This document shows, one piece after another, positions 42,946 to 50,848 of a DNA stretch of 64,000 nt; position 1 is the stretch's first letter, and the number at the start of each line of letters is the position of its first letter. Location: positions 62,001 through 126,000 of the forward strand of contig NZ_JAFRDR010000006.1 of NCBI RefSeq assembly GCF_017377795.1, in the 5' to 3' direction. The DNA comes from Williamsia soli. Lineage in GTDB: Bacteria; Actinomycetota; Actinomycetes; Mycobacteriales; Mycobacteriaceae. A program made the translations under genes and the position numbers. The notes below the pieces were generated by a model that was not told where the DNA came from, made no database searches, and was given only the letters and a program-made list of their open reading frames with translations.

Positions 42946-43239
42946 ATGGACAAAGGGGTGGCCGGACGACTGGCCGAAGATCGACTCGTGGAGTGGAGTC
43001 GAGCAGTGAGCTATGACGAGCTCGTATGGGCGGACAACAATGAGTCGACCACCAGGCGGCAGGTGTCGCAGGATGGTGTGGACTACACCATTGAGTCGAC
43101 GGTGTATCGCGAGCAGGGGGCGAACGTGTACACGATGGCGGTGCGCGTCAGCGAGGTCAAGAAGAGTTCGTTCTTTCGTAAGTCGGTTTCTCGATACGGC
43201 CGTATGTTTCCCGACGGGCGGTTCGTCGAAGGCGCGTGA
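42946..43239 (+). CDS. Small hypothetical protein
   Basis: 97 residues. Start chosen at the ATG six bases after TACGAT (42934-42939), a leaderless pattern; an in-frame ATG at 42857 has no signals. Soluble, strand-rich: GVDYTIESTVYREQGANVYTMAVRVSEVKKSSFF, resembling small actinobacterial proteins of unknown role. Convergent with a MarR gene 11 bases away. Confidence 0.65.
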   Translation: MDKGVAGRLAEDRLVEWSRAVSYDELVWADNNESTTRRQVSQDGVDYTIESTVYREQGANVYTMAVRVSEVKKSSFFRKSVSRYGRMFPDGRFVEGA

Positions 43240-43250
43240 GGCCCTCGGCA

Positions 43251-43772
43251 TCAACCCGCTTGTCGGCGGTCGATGGCGGCGGAAAGGGTGTCGGCCAGAG
43301 CAGGGTCTGCGGCGGAGACGACACGGCGAGCGGCCGCGCCGAGGTGTTCGAGTTGGTCGGCCTCCAGGGCGTCGATGACAAGTCGCCGGACCTCGCGGAC
43401 GTGTGAGGGCGCAATACGTTGTAGCTCATGCCATCCCGCTTCGGTCAGTATCGCCTCTGTGCGACGGCCTGCGCCGCCGCAGGAGCGCCGCTCGACCCAC
43501 CCCGCACTTTCCAGTCGCGACACCGCGTGCGACAACCGCGACAGTGATCCTCGTGCCAGCCCGGCAAGGTCGCTCATCCCCTGTACGTGATCGGGGGCGT
43601 CAGACAGCGATACCAGGATGCTGTACTCAAAGAAATTGATTCCGGCCTCGTGTTTGAGCTGTGCGTCGAGTTTGCCGGGCAGGGTCATGATCAGCGCGAC
43701 CAGTGATGCCCAATCGCGTTGCTGATCGTGGGAAAGCCACGCTTCGCCCGTCTCGTCCTGGTGGTCGGTCAC
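43251..43772 (-). CDS. MarR family transcriptional regulator
   Basis: 173 residues. MarR winged HTH: FFEYSILVSLSDAPDHVQGMSDLAGLARGSLSRLSHAVSRLESAGWVERRSC, wing GGAGRRTEAILTEAG. Closely resembles the MarR at 33441 (same DQ--W---I-L---LPGKL N-terminus). Faces the azoreductase gene across two operators. Confidence 0.92.
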   Translation of the reverse strand: MTDHQDETGEAWLSHDQQRDWASLVALIMTLPGKLDAQLKHEAGINFFEYSILVSLSDAPDHVQGMSDLAGLARGSLSRLSHAVSRLESAGWVERRSCGGAGRRTEAILTEAGWHELQRIAPSHVREVRRLVIDALEADQLEHLGAAARRVVSAADPALADTLSAAIDRRQAG

Positions 43773-43785
43773 CCGTCCATCCTAT

Positions 43786-43840
43786 CGAAGTTGAACATTC
43801 AACAAGGATGGGTATAGTCGAACTTGCACGTTCAAGTTCG
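43786..43840. promoter_or_regulatory. Two palindromic operators over the azoreductase promoter
   Basis: GTTGAACATTCAAC (43790-43803) contains the -35 TTGAAC (43791-43796). TATAGT (43813-43818) is the -10 after 16 bases. The second site CGAACTTG-cacg-... to CAAGTTCG (43819-43840) covers the start of transcription. Centres are 33 bases apart. Confidence 0.75.
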
Positions 43841-43877
43841 GAAGATCTGCCCCATTCCCTTTCACCGAGGAGTCCCC

Positions 43878-44525
43878 ATGACCCTGTTTCGTCTCGACGC
43901 CAGCATTCGTGTCGAGGGTTCACACAGCCGCGCGATTGCCGACATCGTCGAACAGGAGTGGCGGGCGGGTCATCCCGACGACAGCGTCGTCCGGCGACAC
44001 GTCGGAACCGAGCCCATCCCTGCCACCACCTGGGGGACTGCTGCCTTCGCCGGATACACGCCAGAAGATCAGCGCACGCCCGAGCAGCGAGAAGCGCTGG
44101 GGCTGGCCGCGACCCTTGGCGACGAGTTGATCGCCGCCGACGCGTACCTGTTCGCAGTGCCGTTGTACAATTTCGGGGTCTCGCAGCACTTCAAAACCTG
44201 GGTTGACCTAGTCGTCACCGATCCGCGATTCGGGCCGACCAGCACGTCGCCGATCGCCGGTCGACCTGCAGTGCTCGTGACCGTCCAGGGCGGCAACTAT
44301 ATGGCGGGCACACCGCGCGAGGGCTGGGACCATGCCACGGGGTGGATCAAGCGCGTCCTCGCCGACGTGTGGAACCTGGATCTCGACGTTGTCGAAGCCC
44401 CGTTCACCCTGGTCGGTGTGAACCCTGTCCTCGACGAGTTCAAGGATCTCGCCGCGAGTCTGCGTTCCGATGCCGACGCGCTCGCCACGAAACACGGCCA
44501 GGCGCTTGCCGCGCCCCGCAGCTGA
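43878..44525 (+). CDS. azoR: FMN-dependent NADH:quinone/azo reductase
   Basis: 215 residues from ATG with GAGGAG eight bases upstream. Flavodoxin-like fold: LFRLDASIRVEGSHSRAIAD phosphate loop, FAVPLYNFGVSQHFKTWVDLV (the FMN-binding PxYNFxxP-type motif), VTVQGGNYMAG. AzoR family enzymes reduce quinones or azo dyes, and MarR-controlled copies respond to electrophiles. First and only gene after the double operator. Confidence 0.92.
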   Translation: MTLFRLDASIRVEGSHSRAIADIVEQEWRAGHPDDSVVRRHVGTEPIPATTWGTAAFAGYTPEDQRTPEQREALGLAATLGDELIAADAYLFAVPLYNFGVSQHFKTWVDLVVTDPRFGPTSTSPIAGRPAVLVTVQGGNYMAGTPREGWDHATGWIKRVLADVWNLDLDVVEAPFTLVGVNPVLDEFKDLAASLRSDADALATKHGQALAAPRS

Positions 44526-44531
44526 CGACCG

Positions 44532-45011
44532 CTACCGTTCGGCGAGCGCGGCCAGCCGGTCGATCGACGCCTTCAGGTTGTCGGCCGTGGTCGCTCGGGC
44601 TCTGACCAAGCGCTTGCTGTCAGTCAGATTCGACCAATCGTAGGTGTGCGTCACACGGGTACGGCTGTCCTCGAGCGGTTCGAGCTCCCAGCGCCACAGG
44701 TGACCCGGCGGCTCGTGACCTGCTTCCGAGGGGAGCCACGCGATGAGGCGTCCTTCGTCGAACTCCACGATGTGGTTCTCCCGGTCGGCTCCCGTGGTAA
44801 GAGTCATCGTGAACACATCACCCACTGCGCGGACACGTTGATCGGCTGAAGCCGACGTCAGGTTGTCATTGCCGTCCCAGCTTGGCTGCAGTGACGGGTC
44901 AGCGATCAGCTCGAAGATCTGCTCGGCGTTGGTTGCGATGTCGCGGGACGCGCTCACCACCCGGTTTTCGACGTTCTCGGCCATCTTCAGATCCAAGCAT
45001 TTGTTCGCCAT
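44532..45011 (-). CDS. SRPBCC family protein
   Basis: 159 residues from ATG with GAGG nine bases upstream (150 if started at 44984). Helix-grip fold: VVSASRDIATNAEQIFELIADPSLQPSWDGND, strands HLWRWELEPLEDSRTRVTHTYDW, and a C-terminal helix ATTADNLKASIDRLAAL. Ligand unknown. Convergent with azoR. Confidence 0.88.
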   Translation of the reverse strand: MANKCLDLKMAENVENRVVSASRDIATNAEQIFELIADPSLQPSWDGNDNLTSASADQRVRAVGDVFTMTLTTGADRENHIVEFDEGRLIAWLPSEAGHEPPGHLWRWELEPLEDSRTRVTHTYDWSNLTDSKRLVRARATTADNLKASIDRLAALAER

Positions 45012-45120
45012 CGGGCCAACCTCGCAACGTCCGCGTGCTGAGTATCATCAGCGCGTGGGGGTCCACAGTGGTATGTGGGCGTCCCGAAAGTCGTGACAGC
45101 AGAGCCTTTCTTCGTCCAGC

Positions 45121-46614
45121 TCAGGTGCCGCAGAAGGTTTGGAACGATTCGCTGAACACCGGGGGAGCAGGTGTTGCGTAGTCAGCCCAGTCGTCGCGGC
45201 GGTCGAACGGATGGGTGACGATCTCCAGCAACTTTTCGAAAGGAGCGAGATCACCGTTGGTGGCGGCCTTCAGCGCTGCATCGAGCTGATGGTTTCGGGG
45301 GATGTACAGCGGGTTGACCGCGTCCATCGCGTCCGCGGCGTCGTCGCGGTCATACCTGGCAAGTTCCGAGCGCCAGCGCGTGAGCCAGGAACCGAGCTGC
45401 TCGCGCGGGATGAGGACGTCCAGCGCGGTTGATTCCCCACGGAGTTCGCCTGCGAGTGCTCTGAACGTGCCGGTCCAGTCAGCGCTGTGGGTCGTCATCA
45501 ATGCCAGCAGGTCATCGATCAGGGCCGGGTCGATTTTTTCACCACCCACGCCGAGCTTCGCCGACATGCCGGCCGCATAGTGCCTCTGGAATCGCTCGTC
45601 GAAGGAGTCGAGCACTGTCGTGACCGCGGCGATCGCGTCGTCGGGCGTGGAATCGATCAGTGTCAGAAGCGTTTCCGCCAGTCGTGCCAGGTTCCACTTC
45701 AGGACAGCAGGCTGGTTTCCGAACGCGTAACGGGCACCCTGGTCGATGGAGCTGAACACCGCGGCCGGGTCGAAAGAGTCGAGGAACGCGCACGGTCCGT
45801 AGTCGATGGTCTGCCCGGAGATGGTGGTGTTGTCGGTGTTCATGACGCCGTGCACGAATCCGGTGAGCATCCACTGCGCCACCAGAGCGGCCTGCGCCTC
45901 GACCACGGCGTCGAAGAACGCCAGGTACCGCTTCTCGGTAGGCAGTTCGGTCAACGCCGGATAGTGGCGTGCAATCGCATAGTCGGCGAGGGTTTGCAGG
46001 ACCTCGCCCTGCCGGACCGCGAACTCGAATGTGCCCACCCGCAGGTGGCTGGCCGCGACTCTGGCGAGCACGGCCCCAGGCTCCGCGCCGGTTCGACGAA
46101 TGTCCCGGCCCGTCGCGACCACCGACAACGCTCGCGTGGTGGGGATACCGAGTGCGTGCATGGCCTCGCTGACCAGGTATTCGCGCAGCATCGGGCCGAC
46201 GGCGGCGAACCCATCGCCACCTCGGGAAAAGGGTGTCGGCCCAGACCCTTTCAGGTGCAGGTCCACGCGTTCGCCGTTGTCGCCGACGAGCTCGCCGACC
46301 AGTAGCGCGCGGCCATCTCCGAGTAGCGGTGTGTAACCACCGAATTGGTGGCCGGCGTAGGCCATCGCGACGGGAGTGGCGCCGACAGGCGCTGATGCTC
46401 CCGACAAGACCTCGACGCCGTCGACGCTTCGAAGGACGTCTACATCGAGTCCCAGGGAGATGGCCAGCGGCTCGTTGACGACCAGTAACCGTGGGTCAGG
46501 CGCGTCCGCACCCTGCCAGGGCACAGCCAGAGCGCTCAGTTGCTCGGCGAACGTGCTTTCCAAGCCGGTGATCGCTGGGTTGGTGCCCACTGCGGAGCTC
46601 GGTGTTGTAGCCAT
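45121..46614 (-). CDS. selO: Protein adenylyltransferase SelO (YdiU/UPF0061)
   Basis: 497 residues. Pseudokinase-fold AMPylase with the family start (PDPRLLVVN; AYAGHQFGGYTPLLGDGRA), LHLKGSGPTPFSRGGDG (Lys-containing nucleotide loop), REYLVSEAMHALGIPTTRAL, GFVHGVMNTDNTTISGQTIDYGPCAFLD (catalytic loop and DYG metal site), and a C-terminal FCGT where relatives have Cys or selenocysteine. TAACCT lies six bases before the second of two tandem ATGs (46614), so that one is preferred. Role in redox-linked protein AMPylation. Confidence 0.93.
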   Translation of the reverse strand: MATTPSSAVGTNPAITGLESTFAEQLSALAVPWQGADAPDPRLLVVNEPLAISLGLDVDVLRSVDGVEVLSGASAPVGATPVAMAYAGHQFGGYTPLLGDGRALLVGELVGDNGERVDLHLKGSGPTPFSRGGDGFAAVGPMLREYLVSEAMHALGIPTTRALSVVATGRDIRRTGAEPGAVLARVAASHLRVGTFEFAVRQGEVLQTLADYAIARHYPALTELPTEKRYLAFFDAVVEAQAALVAQWMLTGFVHGVMNTDNTTISGQTIDYGPCAFLDSFDPAAVFSSIDQGARYAFGNQPAVLKWNLARLAETLLTLIDSTPDDAIAAVTTVLDSFDERFQRHYAAGMSAKLGVGGEKIDPALIDDLLALMTTHSADWTGTFRALAGELRGESTALDVLIPREQLGSWLTRWRSELARYDRDDAADAMDAVNPLYIPRNHQLDAALKAATNGDLAPFEKLLEIVTHPFDRRDDWADYATPAPPVFSESFQTFCGT

Positions 46615-46661
46615 CATTCGAGGTTAGCCACTCCAGTGCTGTATGCGGTGCCGCCCAGATG

Positions 46662-46913
46662 TCAGAGCAGGTCGAAGACGCGGCTGAACAGCCCGACGGC
46701 AATGATCAGGACGATAAATACCGCGACAGAGATGACGGCGATGGGCAGTGCTCGGCCGCGCTGCGGCGGTTCGTGGTTCGGACCACCGACGCCGGTCTCG
46801 GCCGGAGGGGTGTCACCGGGTGTGACGCTGCCGCCCGCTTCCAGTCCCGCGGTGTCGTTCGGTTCGGGGTTCTGCGGTTCGAACGCAAAGTCTTCTGACT
46901 CTCGATTGGGCAT
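46662..46913 (-). CDS. DUF6480 family small membrane protein
   Basis: 83 residues. N-terminal LEAGGSVTPGDTPPAETGVGG motif is characteristic, followed by one C-terminal helix (LPIAVISVAVFIVLIIAVGLF). Tail-anchored topology. Function unknown. No ribosome site. Confidence 0.82.
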   Translation of the reverse strand: MPNRESEDFAFEPQNPEPNDTAGLEAGGSVTPGDTPPAETGVGGPNHEPPQRGRALPIAVISVAVFIVLIIAVGLFSRVFDLL

Positions 46914-46964
46914 GGTGGCTGAGTACCCGATCCCTCAGATGCCAACCAGTGGCGGCAGCCGAGG

Positions 46965-48254
46965 TCAGGGGATAGGTGTCGGTGCCAGGCTGTTGCCGCG
47001 CGGGATGGTCGCGCAATTGCTGTGGGTGGGCAGGCCGGCGAACCGCTCGGTCAGGAATTGCAGCCCCTGGGCCTCGAACGGAGCAAAGGCTTCGGCGTGG
47101 GTGAGTCCGTTGAACTGGGAGTAGGTCACGTCGACGCCCCGGCCGCAGTACTCGTGTGCCAGACCGACGACGTCGTCGGTGATCATGATGGTGTCGCCGA
47201 GCGCGTTCGCCTTGCCGACCCCCAGGAGCAGCGGAGTACGCGGGGTGCCCTGGCTACCCATGATGTTGTCATCGATCGCCGCGACGACTTCGGGAACGTC
47301 GAGCAAGGAGTCATACGGCGCCTTGACCATCGACGCGTCGGTCAGGGTCGGGTACTTCGAGGCGAAGTTGGCGATGCATTCGGAGCTGACCTGCTGGGTC
47401 ACCTGTTGGCCGTACGGGGACAGGAACGTGCTCGTATCGAGGTTGTACGTCCGTTGATAGGCGACGACGAGTGCGGGGATGACGCCTGCCCACTGCTTGC
47501 TGCCACTGACATAGGGCAAGTTGTGCGCGAGGTCGACAGGCAGGCCGCCCGCCGCGGCGCCGACGATGTTCAGTTCGGGTGAGTACTTCGGTGCTATCTC
47601 AGCACCCCACTGAGTGGGAACCGAGCCCCCGGAATAGCCGACCAGGCCGACCGGTGTCGAGGAGGGAGCTCCGAGAAATGCCTGAGCCGCGCGGACCCCG
47701 TCGAGCATTGCGTAACCCGACTGTCGGCCGATGGTCCATTCGAGTTCCTCGCCCTCGTAGTCGGGCGCGACGACGGTGTATCCGGCGGCGAGGTACCCGG
47801 CGATGAGATTCTGCTCGCCGAAGGCGATGAGGTTCGTCGACCCGCCGCTCAGGGTGTAGGAGGGGTCGCACTGGGAACCGAGTGCGTCATACGCCATCTG
47901 GTACGACACAATTTTTGTCGGGCCGGGTACCAGCGGCCGCAGGACTGTTGCGACGGTGACAGCGCCGCGCCCTTGCTGATCAGTTGTCCGGTACAGCACC
48001 TGATTGCCGGTGATTGGGGTGTCGAGACTGGGCGTTCGAAAGTTCATCGGTCGCGAGCGCAGCACGGTGCCGGGCGCGATGCCGTCCAGGGGTCCGTCAT
48101 AGCTGTAGAAGGGATCTGCCGAGGGCAACGGCGAGCCCGGGCCTGGATCGGCCTGTGCTGCTGGAACGCTCGCCACTGCCAGCGTCCCGGTGATGAGGGC
48201 GGCAACAGCCAACAGACGCAGGGCGAAGGCGCGAACAATGAGCATGGCGATCAT
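46965..48254 (-). CDS. Secreted lipase (LIP family, PF03583-type)
   Basis: 429 residues. Signal peptide with ALRLLAVAALITGTLAVASV and cleavage near AQA at about 35. Alpha/beta hydrolase with nucleophile elbow GYSGGS, DYEGE oxyanion-side region (VVAPDYEGEELEW) and catalytic His in FNGLTHAEAFAP. Two Cys pairs possible (SQCDPS, SSECIA, EYCGRG, SNCATI). Typical of exported triacylglycerol lipases of mycolata. Divergent from the mycolyltransferase gene. Confidence 0.92.
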   Translation of the reverse strand: MIAMLIVRAFALRLLAVAALITGTLAVASVPAAQADPGPGSPLPSADPFYSYDGPLDGIAPGTVLRSRPMNFRTPSLDTPITGNQVLYRTTDQQGRGAVTVATVLRPLVPGPTKIVSYQMAYDALGSQCDPSYTLSGGSTNLIAFGEQNLIAGYLAAGYTVVAPDYEGEELEWTIGRQSGYAMLDGVRAAQAFLGAPSSTPVGLVGYSGGSVPTQWGAEIAPKYSPELNIVGAAAGGLPVDLAHNLPYVSGSKQWAGVIPALVVAYQRTYNLDTSTFLSPYGQQVTQQVSSECIANFASKYPTLTDASMVKAPYDSLLDVPEVVAAIDDNIMGSQGTPRTPLLLGVGKANALGDTIMITDDVVGLAHEYCGRGVDVTYSQFNGLTHAEAFAPFEAQGLQFLTERFAGLPTHSNCATIPRGNSLAPTPIP

Positions 48255-48394
48255 TTAAACACCGACACGGCACATCGGAACCAAATCGAGACAATCGAAC
48301 GCAGTGAATCGGGCGGTAACGATTTGTCGATGTGTGGCGACAACTCCTGAAGCACTTGTTTCGGTCGGGACCGAGATCAGGAGAGCTCCCTCGC

Positions 48395-49837
48395 ATGCCA
48401 AGTTCGTTCAACCAGTTCGGTCACTCCGTCCCCGCCTGGAAGGTCGTCGGTGAGGCCCGGCACGCGTCCCCCGAGGCGCCGCGGCGTCGCCGCGGACCCC
48501 GCGTGCTGGTTCTCGGTGCGATCGTGGCCGTGTTGAGCATCGCGCTCACCGCCCTCAGTTCGCTGCTGTTCTCCTTCGGCACCGCAGGTGCAGTTGCCGG
48601 CCAGCCGGACAAACTCCGTCCCGGGTGTACCTGGGACTCCTCGGCCTACTACGTGCAGAACTGCCAGGTCTGGTCGACATCCCAGAACAAGTACGTCATG
48701 GTGCAGATCCGCGCCTCCGAGGGCAGCAACCGGGGCGTCTACCTACTCGACGGGATGCGGGCTCGCGAGGACCGCTCCGCGTGGACGACAGACGTCAAGG
48801 CCGCGCAGGTCTACGACCGCAGCACCGACACCACACTTGTCATGCCGGTCGGCGGAGCGTCGTCGTTCTACACGGACTGGGACGCCGGCGCCGGTGACAA
48901 GAACGCCACCATCAAGCAAGAAACGTTCCTGACCGACGAACTGCCCGCGTATCTCGCCGAGAACTTCGGGGTCAGCCCGTCCAACAACGCGATCATCGGT
49001 CTGTCGATGTCCGCCGGGCCGGCCGTCACCCTGGCCGAACGCCACCCCGAGCAGTTCAAGGTGGTGCAGGCGATGTCGGGCTACTACCAGACAGACAATC
49101 CCGTTGGTGCGCTGGGTGTTTTCGCGTCTCAGACGCTCGTGTCGAACTACACGAACGGCATCGTCAACATGTGGGGTGCCCCGGGTAGCAGCCGGTGGAC
49201 AGAGAACGATCCGTCTAAGAACGTCAGCAAGCTCAAGGACAACGGGCAGGTGCTGATCATCTCGTCCGGCAACGGCTTCCTCACCCCGGGCGAACTGGCC
49301 AAGTTGGCGCCCCAGGACCAGATCAGCGCGATCGCCCTCGAGATGCTGTCGGCCGTGTCGACCATCCTGATGCAGATCCAGGCTGCGCAAAGCGGGGCGA
49401 ACGTCGTCGTGTTGCCGAACTACGGCGGCCACACCTGGGAGAACTGGGGACGCGCTCTGCGAGACGGACGGGACGAGGTGACTCAGACACTGCGGAATAC
49501 GCCGCCCGTCACCGCGAAGACCCAGGTCGTCGACGCGGCAGGCGGCGAGGTTGCCGGCGGCACGGCGAAGGCCACCAATGCTGCGCTGCGTGCCGCAGAC
49601 GAGCCCTCTGTGCTCCCGGCAGACGTACCCGCGACCACGGAGTCCAGCGTGGCACCATCGGGCGCCGAATCCGCGACCCCGACGGAGTCCCCGGTATCGG
49701 CCACCTCCACCCCGTCGGAAACAACTGGCGCCGATGCGGAATCGACCGAGTCCACGCCGACGTCCACCGACACCTCGGCAACGACCACTCCCACCACTCC
49801 GACCACCACCACGACGTCGACGTCCCCGGCGCGCTGA
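48395..49837 (+). CDS. Antigen-85-type mycolyltransferase / esterase with Ser/Thr-rich tail
   Basis: 480 residues from ATG with AGGAG eleven bases upstream. N-terminal basic stretch RRRRGPRVLV then a signal/anchor helix to about 66. Catalytic alpha/beta domain of the Fbp/Cmt family: VYLLDGMRAREDRSAW, VMPVGGASSFYTDW, nucleophile GLSMSAGPA, and His in GGHTWENWG. Transfers mycolic acids to trehalose or arabinogalactan in the cell envelope. The last ~90 residues are low-complexity Thr/Ser/Pro/Glu, unusual for the family and likely a wall-spanning or O-glycosylated stalk. Confidence 0.92.
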   Translation: MPSSFNQFGHSVPAWKVVGEARHASPEAPRRRRGPRVLVLGAIVAVLSIALTALSSLLFSFGTAGAVAGQPDKLRPGCTWDSSAYYVQNCQVWSTSQNKYVMVQIRASEGSNRGVYLLDGMRAREDRSAWTTDVKAAQVYDRSTDTTLVMPVGGASSFYTDWDAGAGDKNATIKQETFLTDELPAYLAENFGVSPSNNAIIGLSMSAGPAVTLAERHPEQFKVVQAMSGYYQTDNPVGALGVFASQTLVSNYTNGIVNMWGAPGSSRWTENDPSKNVSKLKDNGQVLIISSGNGFLTPGELAKLAPQDQISAIALEMLSAVSTILMQIQAAQSGANVVVLPNYGGHTWENWGRALRDGRDEVTQTLRNTPPVTAKTQVVDAAGGEVAGGTAKATNAALRAADEPSVLPADVPATTESSVAPSGAESATPTESPVSATSTPSETTGADAESTESTPTSTDTSATTTPTTPTTTTTSTSPAR

Positions 49838-49859
49838 CTCGACCGCACGTCGCTCACAG

Positions 49860-49904
49860 AACTTCGTCCCGCTCGTGAAATAGTGCGAGCGAGACGAAGT
49901 TTTG
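49860..49904 (+). terminator. Long-stem terminator of mycolyltransferase gene
   Basis: AACTTCGTCCCGCTCG pairs with CGAGCGAGACGAAGTT (one mismatch) around a 10-base loop, ending in TTT; begins 23 bases after the stop. Confidence 0.85.
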
Positions 49905-49951
49905 CGAGCGTGACCTAGAGATCGCGACTGAACGAGCAAGGGTGTGGCGCT

Positions 49952-50350
49952 GTGTCCGGCAGGTGGTACCGCAGCGTGCTGGTCCGTTTCTACCTCGTGG
50001 GCGGCGCCAGCGCGCTCGCGTATGTGGTGTTGTTCGTCCTGCTGCGATTCGTCATGCCGTCGCAGCTCGCGAATGTGTTGGCGCTGCTGATTTCTGCGGT
50101 CGCCAATACCGCGGTCAACCGGCGATTCACTTTCGGGGTCCGCGGCACTGACGACCTCATGCGGCATTATCTGCAGGGCCTCGCCGTGTTCGCTGTGGGA
50201 CTCGCAGTCACCGGTGGAGCGTTGTGGCTCTTGCACATCTGGATATCCGATCCATCGCGAGTTCAGGAGGTCTCCGTACTGGTGGTGGCGAATCTCGTAG
50301 CCACAGTGGTTCGCTTTGTGGGCCTGAGGCGTGTGTTCGCACCGACCTGA
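49952..50350 (+). CDS. GtrA family membrane protein
   Basis: 132 residues, four helices. FYLVGGASALAYVVLFVLL start and the NTAVNRRFTF motif after helix 2 identify GtrA, a family that moves polyprenyl-linked sugars or assists cell-wall glycan synthesis. GTG start with AAGGG about 14 bases upstream. The final VVRFVGLRRVFA is also typical. Confidence 0.92.
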   Translation: MSGRWYRSVLVRFYLVGGASALAYVVLFVLLRFVMPSQLANVLALLISAVANTAVNRRFTFGVRGTDDLMRHYLQGLAVFAVGLAVTGGALWLLHIWISDPSRVQEVSVLVVANLVATVVRFVGLRRVFAPT

Positions 50351-50410
50351 CCCGGTGAACGGCGGCGTGGGCCGACGTGAAGGTGCAAACGGTGACCCTG
50401 CGACGGGGTA

Positions 50411-50848
50411 CTACTCAATTCGGGCGGATTCCCCCGCAGGGCGTCGTCGTCGGGTCAGGATGAGAGAGACCGCCAGCAACCAGATGACGGCGAGAGCGAT
50501 GACAACGCTGACGCCGTAAGGACGATCGAGGATGGTCGCGTTGTCGGGTGTCTTGTCCGGAGAACGTGGTAGCAGTACGGGCAGCGAGAGGATGACCACG
50601 ACCAGGCTCGCTGAGACGGCGAGCAGCGCGGGCGGCCACCACCGTTGTGGCAAGACTCTTTTCGCGGCGTAGCCGAGGGCGATGCATGCCGGTGCGAAGA
50701 GGGCGTCGTGAACGATCAGCCCGCCCGCGAGCCAGAAGACGATGGAGAGCTGATCTGCACGCGGCATGTCCCAGAGCTGTGAGAGTCCGTACCACCCCAA
50801 CGCCAGCGCTGTCAGGATCAGGATCGCCCGGATGAGGCGCAGCTTCAT
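50411..50848 (-). CDS. Membrane protein, coupled to molybdopterin oxidoreductase
   Basis: 145 residues; the ATG overlaps the upstream stop (ATGA). Four helices: AILILTALALGWYGLS, VFWLAGGLIVHDALFAPACIALGY, LLAVSASLVVVILSLPVLL, GVSVVIALAVIWLLAVSLIL. No known domain. Its coupling suggests a partner of the oxidoreductase, perhaps a quinone-side or assembly subunit (inference). Confidence 0.82.
   Translation of the reverse strand: MKLRLIRAILILTALALGWYGLSQLWDMPRADQLSIVFWLAGGLIVHDALFAPACIALGYAAKRVLPQRWWPPALLAVSASLVVVILSLPVLLPRSPDKTPDNATILDRPYGVSVVIALAVIWLLAVSLILTRRRRPAGESARIE

Noticed and set aside
49600-49834. Repetitive ACC/GAC-rich DNA considered as a repeat array
   Set aside because: It encodes the Thr/Ser-rich protein tail in frame; codon periodicity explains it.
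48743-50236. 497-codon open frame antisense to the mycolyltransferase gene
   Set aside because: Arg/Gly/His-rich composition typical of a shadow frame in high-GC DNA; spans a terminator and the next gene.
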